Below are positions 53,070 through 62,653 of a stretch of DNA of 64,000 nucleotides, one piece after another. Under the pieces are notes generated by a model. It ran no database searches, was not told where the DNA came from, and saw only the letters and a list, made by a program, of their open reading frames with translations. This DNA is from Holophagaceae bacterium (GTDB lineage Bacteria; Acidobacteriota; Holophagae; Holophagales; Holophagaceae): the NCBI GenBank assembly GCA_016720465.1, contig JADKKO010000001.1, positions 186,001 through 250,000 on the forward strand. The letters are read 5' to 3'. The position numbers and the translations under genes were made by a program. Numbering within the stretch: the first letter of the stretch is position 1; each line of letters opens with the position of its first letter.

Positions 53070-53471
53070 ATGGCCCAGGACCTGAAAGCCCAGTACGACG
53101 CCCTGTACCAGGAGTACCAGGACGTCATGTACAAAGGCGCCTGGCGCCTGGGCTGGAGCTTCTTCTTCGTGCTCGTGGGGCTCCTCCCCATGATGTATGT
53201 CTTCATCTGGCTGGCCGGCCCGCGGACCTGGGAAGCCACACTCTTCCACGCTCCCAAGATCATGTGGATCGCGGCGCCCCTCAACCTCGGAATCGTCGTG
53301 TTGCTGCTCTCCCGCCTCTACAAGAGGAATCTGGAGCTGGACGCCATCAAGCAGGATTACCTGGCCAGGCTCCGCGCCCTGAAATCCAACCTTCCATCCG
53401 AACCGAAGCCGGTCCCGGATCCAGCGCCAGAGCGGGATTGGGATACCTTTCAGGATGATCCACTGCCCTGA
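53070..53471 (+). CDS. small two-TM protein between sucC and sucD
   Basis: 133 aa. Starts six bases after the sucC stop. Two TM helices (about 25-48 and 62-80) flanked by charged ends; the C-terminal tail is Pro/Asp rich. No known family. It probably shares the sucCD transcript. Confidence 0.68.
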   Translation: MAQDLKAQYDALYQEYQDVMYKGAWRLGWSFFFVLVGLLPMMYVFIWLAGPRTWEATLFHAPKIMWIAAPLNLGIVVLLLSRLYKRNLELDAIKQDYLARLRALKSNLPSEPKPVPDPAPERDWDTFQDDPLP

Positions 53472-53494
53472 CTGAACTCCCGCCGCAAAGCCCA

Positions 53495-53559
53495 AACTCT
53501 TCGACTCTTCGACTTTTCAACTCTTCAACTCTTCAACTCTTCAACTCTTCAACTCTCAA
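53495..53559. repeat. single-arm iterated-word repeat, CTCTTCAACT type
   Basis: About seven tandem words (TCTTCGAC, TCTTCAAC) ending in CTCTCAAG. It lies in the gap before sucD. It equals the right arm of the element at 12361-12488; there is no left arm. Confidence 0.75.
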
Positions 53560-53591
53560 GCCCCAGATTCAATTTCCCAGCGGAGTCTCCC

Positions 53592-54473
53592 ATGTCTGTT
53601 CTCGTCGGCAATAACACCAAGTTGATCGTGCAGGGCATCACCGGCCGGGAGGGCCTCTTCCATGCCATCGGCTGCCGCGATTACGGCACCAACGTTGTGG
53701 GCGGCGTCACGCCAGGCAAGGGCGGCACGGTGGTCGAAGGCTTTCCGGTCTTCAACACGGTCCAGGATGCGGTCAAGGCGACCGGCGCCAACGCGACGAT
53801 GATCTTCGTGCCGCCCAGCGGCGCGGCCGACGGCATCCTCGAAGCCCTGGAGGCGGGCATCGCGCTCATCGTGTGCATCACCGAAGGCATTCCCGTGCTC
53901 GACATGATGAAAGTGAAGCGGGTGCTGCCGGACTACCCGAAGAGCCGCCTCATCGGTCCCAACTGTCCCGGCGTGATCAGTCCCGGCCAGGCCAAGATTG
54001 GCATCATGCCCGGCCGCATCCACCTTGCGGGCAACGTCGGCGTGGTCAGCCGCTCTGGAACCTTGACCTATGAGGCCGTGGGCCAGCTCACGGCCCTCGG
54101 CATCGGCCAGTCCACCTGCATCGGCATCGGCGGCGATCCCATCAACGGCACCAGCCACATCGACGCGCTCAAGCTGTTCAACGACGACCCGGACACCCAC
54201 GCGGTCGTCATGATCGGCGAGATCGGCGGCAGCGCCGAGGAGGATGCCGCCGCTTGGGTCAAGGCCAACATGAAGAAGCCCGTCGTGGCGTTCATCGCGG
54301 GCCAGACGGCCCCTCCCGGCCGCCGCATGGGCCACGCCGGCGCCATCATCAGCGGGGGCCACGGCACCGCGGCCGAGAAGATGAAGGCCCTGGAAGCCGC
54401 GGGCATAACGGTGGTCCAGAGCCCCGCCGACATGGGCAAGGCCATGGCGCAGCGGCTGGGCGTGAAGGCCTGA
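53592..54473 (+). CDS. sucD: succinyl-CoA synthetase alpha subunit
   Basis: 293 aa. CoA-binding G-I-T-G-R-E-G, G-P-N-C-P-G-V-I, and the phosphohistidine in G-H-A-G-A-I-I. Partner of SucC. It is preceded by the heptamer repeat and separated from sucC by one gene, an uncommon layout. Confidence 0.96.
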   Translation: MSVLVGNNTKLIVQGITGREGLFHAIGCRDYGTNVVGGVTPGKGGTVVEGFPVFNTVQDAVKATGANATMIFVPPSGAADGILEALEAGIALIVCITEGIPVLDMMKVKRVLPDYPKSRLIGPNCPGVISPGQAKIGIMPGRIHLAGNVGVVSRSGTLTYEAVGQLTALGIGQSTCIGIGGDPINGTSHIDALKLFNDDPDTHAVVMIGEIGGSAEEDAAAWVKANMKKPVVAFIAGQTAPPGRRMGHAGAIISGGHGTAAEKMKALEAAGITVVQSPADMGKAMAQRLGVKA

Positions 54474-54506
54474 AACCGCGAAAGACGCGAAAGTCCGCGA
54501 AAAAAG
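54474..54506. repeat. single-arm iterated-word repeat, CCGCGAAAG type
   Basis: AACCGCGAAAGACGCGAAAG followed by TCCGCGAAAAA starts directly at the sucD stop. It matches the left arm at 21895-21925. No right arm follows. Confidence 0.65.
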
Positions 54507-54516
54507 TGGGGTTTGA

Positions 54517-54945
54517 ATGCTCATCTCGCGCGAAATGGTGCTCCAGCAGGACATCGGACTGAATGCCACGCTGTTCGGCGGGGTCATGATGGCGCGCATG
54601 GACAAGGCCGCGGGCATCTGCGCGGGACTGGTGAGCCACAACCGCGTGTTCGTGACCCTCAAGGTCTCGGAGCTGTTCTTCCACAGCCCCGTGCGGGCAG
54701 GGGAGATCATCGAGTTCTACGCCACGGTGACCCGGGCCGGGACCACCTCCATCACCGTGCAGCTTGAGGTGCGGGTCTACAGCCCCGTGAGCAACGCGCG
54801 GCGCGATGTGACCAGCGGCGAATTCGTGATGGTGGCCACCGACGACAACAGCCACCCCGAACCCATCCTTTGGAAGCCGGAGATGCTCAAGGAAGCGACG
54901 GCCGAGCCCAATGCGGCCGCCAAACCCCGGCGGCGGAAGCCCTGA
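54517..54945 (+). CDS. acyl-CoA thioesterase, YciA-like hotdog fold
   Basis: 142 aa. N-A-T-L-F-G-G-V-M-M-A-R-M-D-K-A-A-G is the classic hotdog motif (active-site Asp of this group), with V-T-L-K-V-S-E-L-F-F-H-S-P-V. It probably hydrolyses short or medium acyl-CoAs. Downstream of sucD, possibly in the same unit. Confidence 0.85.
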   Translation: MLISREMVLQQDIGLNATLFGGVMMARMDKAAGICAGLVSHNRVFVTLKVSELFFHSPVRAGEIIEFYATVTRAGTTSITVQLEVRVYSPVSNARRDVTSGEFVMVATDDNSHPEPILWKPEMLKEATAEPNAAAKPRRRKP

Positions 54946-55241
54946 CACTAAGTTGCGTTCAAAGAAATAGAACCACCAAGCCACAAAGGGCGCAAAGGGA
55001 CTCGTCATGTGCGAGCTTCGCAGATGAAATTCAGGTGGCCCGGCGGCGGGCTCACGCTTAGGTGTGATCCGCGCCGGGCCACCTGAATTTGCGGGCCTTC
55101 GGCCCGCAGGCGCTACGCGCCTCGCGAAGCGATTTTGAGCCGGAATCAGCCATGTTGGAGCTTGGTGTTTTCTTGGTGTCTTCGTGTCTTGGTGGTGAAT
55201 TTTTATCTTTTCGAATGCAAATTCGTGTGAGGGGGCGGTCC
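54946..55241. repeat. nested inverted-repeat element between convergent genes
   Basis: Outer arms of the CCACCAAG type (about 54968-54998 and 55160-55195) enclose a perfect 19-bp palindrome (AAATTCAGGTGGCCCGGCG at 55026-55044 with its inverse at 55071-55089), then a 7-bp hairpin (GCGGGCC-TTC-GGCCCGC, 55090-55106) and a 6-bp hairpin (AGGCGC-TAC-GCGCCT, 55107-55121). The gap contains no gene. Confidence 0.75.
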
Positions 55242-57605
55242 TCATTTCCGGTTGAAGGCCTCCAGGATCCGCTGCATCGAATCCCGCTCCGGCCCTTTCG
55301 GCTCGGCCTCGACCGCCTTCTGCAGGGCCCATCGGGCTTCCGGGGTGCCGATGCCCTGAAGGGCCTTGGCCACGCCCATCCGGATCTCGAAGGTCTCGCT
55401 GCTGGTGCCGAAGAAGGTCTTCTTTTTCTTGAGTAATTCGGCGAGGGCGGGGACCGCGGCCGCGGCCCCGAGGTCTCCGAGGGTTTCCAGGGCCTTGAGC
55501 CGCAAGCGCTCCGGCGAACGGCGGTCCTCCGCCAGTTCCAGGACCGCCGGCGCGCTCGCGGCCGTCTTGATTTGCCCCAGCGCGAAGAGCACCTCGAACT
55601 TGGTTTCGGGATCCGTTTCCTTCAGGATGCCCAGGAGATGCGGTTCCGCGGCGGCGCCGCCCAGTTTCCACAGGGCCCTCACCGCGGCGCGGCGCACCCG
55701 GCCATCGGTGTGGCGCAGCAGCGGCACGATGGCCGGCAAGGACCCGGCATCCCCGATGTCGCTCAATAGATTCAAGGCATTCCGGACGATGAACCAGACA
55801 TCCGAGCACATGCCTTCCTGCACCGCATCCACCGCCGCGGAGCCCAGGACCCGCAGGGCTTCGAGCAGGCGCCCCCGGCGGTGGCGTTCGGTCTCCTCGC
55901 CCAGTTTGGCCATCAAGAAACCAGCCGCCACCGGGCCCAGCCACTCCAGGAAGGGGAGCACTTCGGCGGTCAGATGCACCTTGTCCAATTCGAACAGCAG
56001 TTGCAGGATGCGCTCCACGCAATCGCCTCGCACCAGCCGCGCCTTCAGGTTTTCCAGGCCTTCCTGGCGCCAATCCTGGATTTCTTCGTGGATGCCGCAG
56101 AGGTCCTGCAGTTCCATGACGCAGGTCTGGGCGGCGCCGAGGTCCCCGCGGATGACCATGGTCCCCAGGATGATGCTCAGGGCTTCGGTGGCCACTTGAT
56201 GGATGGGCGCGGAGGTTTCCACGGCGAAATGCGCTTCGAGTTTCTGGGTGAGGGGGCCCTCGGTGCCGGGCGGCAGGCCCGGCTCGCGCATCCAATGGGC
56301 GACGCCGGCCAGGGTCTGGGTGGCCGCGAGGCGGAGGTTCTGGTCTTCCACCGTCAGGGTCTCCAGCACCCGCTCCAGGACGCGCTGGAAGGCTTCGGTG
56401 CGGTCATGTTCGAGGAGTTCGCGCAGGAAGGCCAACCGCTGTTCAAGGTTCAGTTCCCAGAGCTGCCGGCTCTCCAAAGCCCGGACCACCTTGGCTTCGA
56501 GGGTCAGTGCTTCCCAATCCAGCCGGCGCAGCAGCGACTCCGCCAGATTGCCGTCGTAGCCGAGCTGCCGCATGTGGATGGCCAGGGCCCGGACCATGGA
56601 TTCACGCTCTGGCAACGGCCGCAGCACGTCCTGCAGGGGGCCTTGCAGAAGGTTCCAGGAATAGCCCTGGCCCAGCAGCGTGGTGCCCGCTGCGGCCAGG
56701 ATTTCCGGGGCCAGTTCCCGGATGCCCAGGGCCAAGCCTTCGGGTTGGCCGGGCAGGGTGGGGATGCCTCCCAGGAGGCTCAACTGGGCCTCCGGAGGCA
56801 GGCTCAGGAGGACTTGCCGGAGGACGCTCAATTGGGCCGCGGAAGGCATGCCTTCGCCGAGGCCGAGCTGGTAGCCCATGGCTCCCAGGTTGCCGAGGAA
56901 GGCCGGCTGCAGGGTCGCCAGGGCCAATCCGTCGCCGGTGGCCATGGCGCCGAGGATCTCCCCAAAGGCATCCCGGATGATGCTCATCAACTGCTCGGGC
57001 GGGCCCAGGAGCAGGGAAAGTTCAAGGGCTTCGGCCGCTTCGAGGCTCATCCCGCCTCCTGCGTCCTGTTCCTGGGCAGGTTCCTCCGCTGGCGGCTCCT
57101 CGGCGCTGTCTCCCGATTCCTTGCCGGATTCCGCTTTGGAGCCTGGTCCCGAGTCATCCTCTCCGTCCTCTTCGCCGCCTTCCCCCACTTCCTTGTACCG
57201 GGTGAGGCTCACGCGGATGCGCGTGATGCCCGCCCGCTCGAGGATCGGTCCGGGGCCTCCCAGCTCCTCGATCTTCGCGGGCTTCAGCAGCAGCAGGTTC
57301 AGCATGGCCAGCAGGTCGGCGCCATCCATGTCCCGCTGGATGATGAATCCCGCGATCATGCGGTCGGAGAACCGTTTGGCCAGCGCCTGGAGGTGGGGAC
57401 TCGCTCCCTCCACCTTCACGCCATCGGCGAAGACTTTGTCCCTGGCCACGGCCAGATGGAGGGAGGCTTTTTCGGCGATCCACTCCACCAGGGAGTCCTT
57501 GGCCTCCGCCAGCGATTTCTGGGTCCTGGGGTGCTGGGCCGTATACATCTGCAGGGCCTTCAGCGCCACTTCCAGGGCCTTGGCTGTTTCGATGAAGGTG
57601 GGCAT
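55242..57605 (-). CDS. HEAT-repeat protein, paralog B
   Basis: 787 aa. N-terminal ~135 residues share with paralog A an L-x-x-L-x-x-Y-x-x-x-x-P-x-x-x-x-x-L segment; then a Glu/Asp-rich linker, then a long alpha-solenoid with HEAT features (G-D-L-G-A-A-A-A-V-P-A-L-A-E-L-L-K and similar, ending E-A-R-W-A-L-Q-K-A). Probably a scaffold. Starts 6 bp after the stop of paralog A. Confidence 0.78.
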   Translation of the reverse strand: MPTFIETAKALEVALKALQMYTAQHPRTQKSLAEAKDSLVEWIAEKASLHLAVARDKVFADGVKVEGASPHLQALAKRFSDRMIAGFIIQRDMDGADLLAMLNLLLLKPAKIEELGGPGPILERAGITRIRVSLTRYKEVGEGGEEDGEDDSGPGSKAESGKESGDSAEEPPAEEPAQEQDAGGGMSLEAAEALELSLLLGPPEQLMSIIRDAFGEILGAMATGDGLALATLQPAFLGNLGAMGYQLGLGEGMPSAAQLSVLRQVLLSLPPEAQLSLLGGIPTLPGQPEGLALGIRELAPEILAAAGTTLLGQGYSWNLLQGPLQDVLRPLPERESMVRALAIHMRQLGYDGNLAESLLRRLDWEALTLEAKVVRALESRQLWELNLEQRLAFLRELLEHDRTEAFQRVLERVLETLTVEDQNLRLAATQTLAGVAHWMREPGLPPGTEGPLTQKLEAHFAVETSAPIHQVATEALSIILGTMVIRGDLGAAQTCVMELQDLCGIHEEIQDWRQEGLENLKARLVRGDCVERILQLLFELDKVHLTAEVLPFLEWLGPVAAGFLMAKLGEETERHRRGRLLEALRVLGSAAVDAVQEGMCSDVWFIVRNALNLLSDIGDAGSLPAIVPLLRHTDGRVRRAAVRALWKLGGAAAEPHLLGILKETDPETKFEVLFALGQIKTAASAPAVLELAEDRRSPERLRLKALETLGDLGAAAAVPALAELLKKKKTFFGTSSETFEIRMGVAKALQGIGTPEARWALQKAVEAEPKGPERDSMQRILEAFNRK

Positions 57606-57610
57606 AGGCG

Positions 57611-60274
57611 TCAGTCCCCCATCAAGCGCATGCGTAAAAGAGCCTTCACTTCGTCTTTGGTTTCTATTTCAAGGGCCAGGGCCATGGCTTCCCGGGCCTC
57701 CCGCGTGCCGATGGCCCCCAGGGCCCGGGCGGCGGCCATCCGCAAGGGAAGGGGCTCCAGGCGGCCCAGGAAGCCTTTCTTCTTGAAGAGTTTGGAAAGG
57801 ACGGGCACCACCTCGGGAGACCCGATGGCGCCCAGCGATTCCAACACCGTCTGGCGCAGTTGTTCAGCCTCGGGACCGGTGGCTTTTCCATCCTGGAGGA
57901 GTTCGACCAGGGGCGACACGGCCCTGGGGTCTTTCAGATCGCCAAGCTGGGCTACGAGTTCGAGCAGGGTGTTCGGATCGGCGGCGGGCATGGCCGCGAT
58001 CAGCAAGGGCACCGCCCGGTCGGCATTCAACAGCCCCATGGACTTGGCGGCCATCCGCCGGACCCGGGCGTCCTTATGCGACAGCGTGAGGGCCACGTCA
58101 TCGAATGCCGAGCTTTCGCCGATTTCCCCGAGCAGTGAAACCACATTCCGCACCAGGTACCATTCGGGCGCGGCCAGGGCTTCCCGAAGCGGCAGTTCGG
58201 CCTTCGGGCCGATGGCGCGGAGCGCGTCCAGGAGCTTGTAGCGTTTGGGGCGGTCCTCCTCCTGCCCCAGCCGGTAGACCAGGTGGCGCGCCGCCGGTTG
58301 GCCCAGGAGGCCCAGGAGCCGGTTCAACTGGGAAGCGGCCGGCTCCGCCTGCGGCTGGTAGATGAGCGGCAGCAGCGCATTGACGTTGCGCGCCCCGGCC
58401 ATCCGCAGGTAGAGGTCGTGCAGGGCCTGGGAAATCTTGGTGCCGCCTGCCCTGGTGGCGCTCGCCACCGCGAGATTCAGGATGTTCTCCACCTGGCGGC
58501 TGGCGTAGTCCAGGTCAGGTTTCACCATGGCCTGGGAGACCATGGTTTCGATGCCCTGGCACATCCATCCAAGCGCTTCGGGGTCCATCTCCAGGGTGAT
58601 GTGCTTCGCCAGGAGTTCCCGGAGCTTGATGTCGTAGTCGAGGGGAAGGCCTGGATCGATGATGCACTCGGTGAGATCCGCGAAAACCTGGGCGGCCTTG
58701 CGCCGCGGGGGGTCTTCCTGGCCCCAGAGCGCTTCCTCCAGGGCTTTCCAGAAGGTCTGGAATGCGTCCAGCCGTCCGCTGCGGATGGATTGGCGGCAGA
58801 TGCTGCCGATCTGGGAGGACTCGAGATCCATCAGGCCCTGGTCCTGCACCGCGAGATTCAGCTTGGTGTCGGTGCCCTGGCATTCCCAGCGGATATCCGC
58901 GTAGAGGGCTTCCAGGTCCAGGATGTCCCAACCTTCGAATTGCAGGCGCCCTCTCAGGGCTTCAAGGCTCATCTCCCGGTCTTTCACGCAATGGAGCAGG
59001 GTGGCCACCAGGAGGGCCAGTTGGGGGCGGGGTGGGCGGAGGCGCAATTCCACTTCGGCCACGGTCTGCGCCAGCAGTTCCGGCGCCAGATAGTCCATGG
59101 CCCGCTGCAGGGCATGTTCGCCCGGCGGGAAGACCGGCAGGCCCAGCAGGATCGAGCCTTGGCTGGTGGGCGGAAGCGACCAGAGGGCCTGCCTCAATGC
59201 ATCCCTGAGCGCCACGAAGTCCTCGCGGTTCAGCTCGTGCAGTTCCCCCGACCCTTGCAGGGCCGCGAGATCCGCAAAGCGCAGCTCGGATTTCTTGAGG
59301 ACTTCCAATTGATCCGTCGACCAGGGCGCTGATGCTTTCGGCGGCACCGATTGCGCCGAGTCCGCGATGGGCCCGAACAGTTCCGCCAGCCGCTCATTGA
59401 GGGGCGGCAGCACCACCGGCGGGGGAACCGCGGAAACCGCTGGGGCCGGCGGGTCCGCATCCTGGGAGGGATTTGCGGAGAACACGGGCGGCATCGGCAG
59501 GGCTTCCTCCGCCGGCTGCTCCGGTTCCGGCAGGGGGTCCCCGAGCAGGGCCTTCAAGGTGTCCCGGGCAGAGGTGAGCTGGGAGGATGCCTTGGGCGTC
59601 GCGGGCAGGGGGGGCGGCGCAGCGGGCGGCACGTCGAACACGGAGGGATCCCACTCGGGCGGGAGGGGCCGCGTCAGCGCCCGTGGCGGTGTCGGCAGCT
59701 CCATGGGCACATTGGCCAGCGGCATGGTGGTGAGCACCGGGATGGGCGGCGGCGTGGGGACGCGGGGGGGCGTTGGGATGGGTTCCAGCGCGGGGAGCGG
59801 CCGCATGGGCACCGGTTCCATGGGAACCGGCCGGCTCAGCCCGCCGACCCCGGAGAGCGTGATGCCTTCGTTCAGCAGGATGTTCGGCATCTCGGACGAG
59901 AAGGTGGTCGGACCGCCCAGTTCCACCAATCGCTGCGGCTTGAGCTGGAGGAGGAAAAACAGGATGCGGAGCTCGTCCTCATCCATGCCGCGCTCGAAGC
60001 TGATGCGGTGGATGCGCCGGTCGATGAGGGACTGGGCCAGGGAGGTGACGGCCTGGGGCGGGCCATCCATCAGTTGGCCGTTGGCGAGCAACTGGAAGCG
60101 ACCGCGGGATTGGAACACGTCGATTTCCAAGGAACCCGAGAAATCCAGCTGTTCCGAAAGCGCCTCGAACACGGCCTGCAAGGCCTGGCCGGCCTTGGGA
60201 TCGTCCGGCGCGTAGAGCTGAAGGAATTTCAGCGTCCGCTGGAAGATCTCCAGCAATGAGAGGTGGGCGCTCAT
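57611..60274 (-). CDS. HEAT-repeat protein, paralog A
   Basis: 887 aa from ATG 60274 (ATGA with the HD gene); the 18 residues upstream in frame are not part of it. N-terminal domain (~1-130), Pro-rich linker (~145-260, dense P-x-P), then HEAT solenoid to the end with R-R-M-A-A-K-S-M-G-L-L and A-L-G-A-I-G-T repeats. Same architecture as paralog B, so a duplication. Function unknown. Confidence 0.78.
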   Translation of the reverse strand: MSAHLSLLEIFQRTLKFLQLYAPDDPKAGQALQAVFEALSEQLDFSGSLEIDVFQSRGRFQLLANGQLMDGPPQAVTSLAQSLIDRRIHRISFERGMDEDELRILFFLLQLKPQRLVELGGPTTFSSEMPNILLNEGITLSGVGGLSRPVPMEPVPMRPLPALEPIPTPPRVPTPPPIPVLTTMPLANVPMELPTPPRALTRPLPPEWDPSVFDVPPAAPPPLPATPKASSQLTSARDTLKALLGDPLPEPEQPAEEALPMPPVFSANPSQDADPPAPAVSAVPPPVVLPPLNERLAELFGPIADSAQSVPPKASAPWSTDQLEVLKKSELRFADLAALQGSGELHELNREDFVALRDALRQALWSLPPTSQGSILLGLPVFPPGEHALQRAMDYLAPELLAQTVAEVELRLRPPRPQLALLVATLLHCVKDREMSLEALRGRLQFEGWDILDLEALYADIRWECQGTDTKLNLAVQDQGLMDLESSQIGSICRQSIRSGRLDAFQTFWKALEEALWGQEDPPRRKAAQVFADLTECIIDPGLPLDYDIKLRELLAKHITLEMDPEALGWMCQGIETMVSQAMVKPDLDYASRQVENILNLAVASATRAGGTKISQALHDLYLRMAGARNVNALLPLIYQPQAEPAASQLNRLLGLLGQPAARHLVYRLGQEEDRPKRYKLLDALRAIGPKAELPLREALAAPEWYLVRNVVSLLGEIGESSAFDDVALTLSHKDARVRRMAAKSMGLLNADRAVPLLIAAMPAADPNTLLELVAQLGDLKDPRAVSPLVELLQDGKATGPEAEQLRQTVLESLGAIGSPEVVPVLSKLFKKKGFLGRLEPLPLRMAAARALGAIGTREAREAMALALEIETKDEVKALLRMRLMGD

Positions 60275-61059
60275 GGAACCAGGCTCTGGGTTGCGTCGGC
60301 GGGGGAGGGCTCCATGGGCTCCCTCCATTCCCGGCCGAGCTGCTGGTAGTGCGCCCGGAGGAAGGCGAGCCGGCGTTCCGCCTCCGCTTTGCCAGGAAGT
60401 GTGTTCATGCTCGCGGCGATGACTTCGCAGAGCTCCAGCCAGGCCTCGCCGCGCAGCAGGATGTCTTCGGTGGTGATGGGCTGGAACGCGCCGCTGATGC
60501 AGCCGAAATGGATGAGGCTGGCAGCGCCCAGCTTGCTCAGCTTGTCGCAGTCCCAGACGCAGGCGGTTTCGATGGGCGCGAGCTTTTTCGTCAGCCGCAG
60601 GCCGACGTGGTGCTCGATGGCGTGGCAGACCGCCGGGATCTTCGCCTGAGGGAAGTCGGTGCCACGGAGGATGGTGGAGACTTCGGCCGCCGCATCCGCC
60701 GCGTGGGTGTCCTTGGAGAAGGGGTCTTTCAGTTTTTTCCGGCAGTCATGGAGCCAGAGGGCGCACTCCACGATGTCCGGATCCGCCCCCACCTGCGGGC
60801 AGAGCCACCGGCCCAGCTTCACCGCCGCGGCGGTGTGCTCGAATCGGTAGTTGAAGACGGGCCGGGCTTCGCCCTCGACTTGATGGGCGATGCCCCAGAA
60901 GCGGATGGAATCCGCGTCCGAGAAGGCCCGCAGGTCGGCCTCGCAGCGCGCCCGCCAGGCTCGCGGCACCGCCTTCGCGGGGCCTTCCCCGGCAGCCTCC
61001 GGCCCGGGGCCGGAGGCCCCCTGTTTCATGCCATTGGCTTTCGCCCTGGGAGGGTTCAT
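60271..61059 (-). CDS. HD-domain phosphohydrolase-like protein
   Basis: 262 aa. H-T-A-A-A-V (first His), L-W-L-H-D-C (HD pair) and H-A-I-E-H-H later on fit the HD metal-dependent hydrolase fold. Uses unknown. Coupled to hutH by ATGA and to the HEAT gene by ATGA, so all four are one unit. Confidence 0.75.
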   Translation of the reverse strand: MNPPRAKANGMKQGASGPGPEAAGEGPAKAVPRAWRARCEADLRAFSDADSIRFWGIAHQVEGEARPVFNYRFEHTAAAVKLGRWLCPQVGADPDIVECALWLHDCRKKLKDPFSKDTHAADAAAEVSTILRGTDFPQAKIPAVCHAIEHHVGLRLTKKLAPIETACVWDCDKLSKLGAASLIHFGCISGAFQPITTEDILLRGEAWLELCEVIAASMNTLPGKAEAERRLAFLRAHYQQLGREWREPMEPSPADATQSLVP

Positions 61060-62549
61060 GCCTGGAATTCTCGCATATGGAGCCGCAGCGCTTGAAGGGA
61101 AAGGCTGATTTCCTCAAACATAGGCCGGTCCCGCCATACGGCGCAGGATTCCGAAAGTCTCGACATCAGGGGTTGCAGTCCCGCCGCCGGGGCGAGTCCC
61201 ACCAGGCGGACGCCTTCCAGCGCCATCCGGGCTTCGATGGCCAGCACCTGTTCCAGGCCGTCCACGGCGCGAGTCAGCTTGCGGGCGGCGATGGGCCCCA
61301 TGCTGACGTGATCCTCTTTGCCGGCGCTCGTGGGGATGCTGTCCACGCAGGCGGGATGGGCCAGGCCCTTGAGCTCCGAAACCAGGGCCGCCGAGGTGAC
61401 GTGGGCCATCATGAAGCCCGATTCCAAACCGCCGTGTTCCGTGAGGAAGGCCGGCAGATCGCTGGTGGCGGGGTTCACCATCCGTTCCTGGCGGCGCTCC
61501 GAGATGCTCGCGAGGTCCGCGCAGATGATGGCCAGCACATCGCAGGCGAAGGCCGGGTACTGGCCGTGGAAGTTGCCGCCGGAGCGCGACTCCTGGGTGT
61601 CCGTGAAAATCATCGGGTTGTCCGTGGCGCTGTTCAGCTCGCGCTCCAGGATCCCGCCGGCGAAGCCCAGGGCGTCGCGGGCGACCCCATGGACCTGGGG
61701 CAGGCAGCGCAGGGAATAGGCGTCCTGGACGCGGTGGCAGTCGCGATGGCTGTCGGCGATCTCGGAGGTCGGGCCCAGGATGCGCCGCAGGTTCGCGGCC
61801 ACCTCGATCTGGCCGGGATGGGGACGCGCCGCATGGATGCGCGGGTCGAAGGCGGCCCGGGATCCCCGCAGGGCCTCCAGCGACAGCGCCGCGACTTCGT
61901 CCGCCAGAGCCGTGAGATCCCTCAGCCTTTGCAGGGCCAGGCAACCTAGCGATGTGATGAGCTGGGTGCCATTGATAAGGGCCAGGCCCTCCTTGGCCTG
62001 CAACTGGATGGGATCCAGGCCCTCGGCTTTCAACGCGTCTCCGCCTGGAATCTGTTTGCCGCCGCGCCAGGCGAGGCCTTCTCCCACGAGCAGCAGGGCC
62101 ATGTGCGCGAGCGGGGCGAGATCGCCGCTGGCGCCGACGCTGCCCTGGCAAGGGACGACCGGCAGAACATTCTGGTTCAGGCAGGCGGCGAGCAGATGGA
62201 TGGGTTCGGGGCGGATGCCGCTGTGGGCCCGCAGCAGGCAGTTGATGCGCGCGGCCATGAGCGCGCGTGTCTGGTCCAGGGGCAGCGGTTCGCCCACGCC
62301 GGCGGCGTGGCTGCGGATGAGGTTGAGCTGCAATTGTTGAAGCTGGTCCGGCGGGATCACGACCGTGGCGAACTGTCCGAAACCCGTGTTGATGCCGTAG
62401 ACCGTGCGGCCCTCCGCCAGGATCCGGTCGATCACGCGGCGGTTCTCCGAAACCGATGCGAGCGCTGAGGGGGCGAGTGAAACGGCCTCCCCCGCCGCAA
62501 TGCGGGACAGTCCTTCGGCATTCAGATCCAGGCCATTCAATTCAATCAT
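61056..62549 (-). CDS. hutH: histidine ammonia-lyase
   Basis: 497 aa. The MIO prosthetic group forms from Ala-Ser-Gly in S-V-G-A-S-G-D-L-A-P-L-A-H (about 140-150). Y-G-I-N-T-G-F-G-Q near 50 and Q-D-A-Y-S-L-R-C (here V-Q-D-A-Y-S-L-R-C-L-P-Q) fit. It turns histidine to urocanate, the first degradation step. No other hut gene is in the window. First gene of the hutH-HD-HEAT-HEAT unit. Confidence 0.94.
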   Translation of the reverse strand: MIELNGLDLNAEGLSRIAAGEAVSLAPSALASVSENRRVIDRILAEGRTVYGINTGFGQFATVVIPPDQLQQLQLNLIRSHAAGVGEPLPLDQTRALMAARINCLLRAHSGIRPEPIHLLAACLNQNVLPVVPCQGSVGASGDLAPLAHMALLLVGEGLAWRGGKQIPGGDALKAEGLDPIQLQAKEGLALINGTQLITSLGCLALQRLRDLTALADEVAALSLEALRGSRAAFDPRIHAARPHPGQIEVAANLRRILGPTSEIADSHRDCHRVQDAYSLRCLPQVHGVARDALGFAGGILERELNSATDNPMIFTDTQESRSGGNFHGQYPAFACDVLAIICADLASISERRQERMVNPATSDLPAFLTEHGGLESGFMMAHVTSAALVSELKGLAHPACVDSIPTSAGKEDHVSMGPIAARKLTRAVDGLEQVLAIEARMALEGVRLVGLAPAAGLQPLMSRLSESCAVWRDRPMFEEISLSLQALRLHMREFQA

Positions 62550-62653
62550 TTTTCTACCCGTAAACAGCCATTCTAGCTGGTTTCAACGGGCTCGACGGGT
62601 CTCAGAGCGTGTCTTGAAATTCCACAGCGCCCCGCTGGGAGCGCCGGGCTCCA

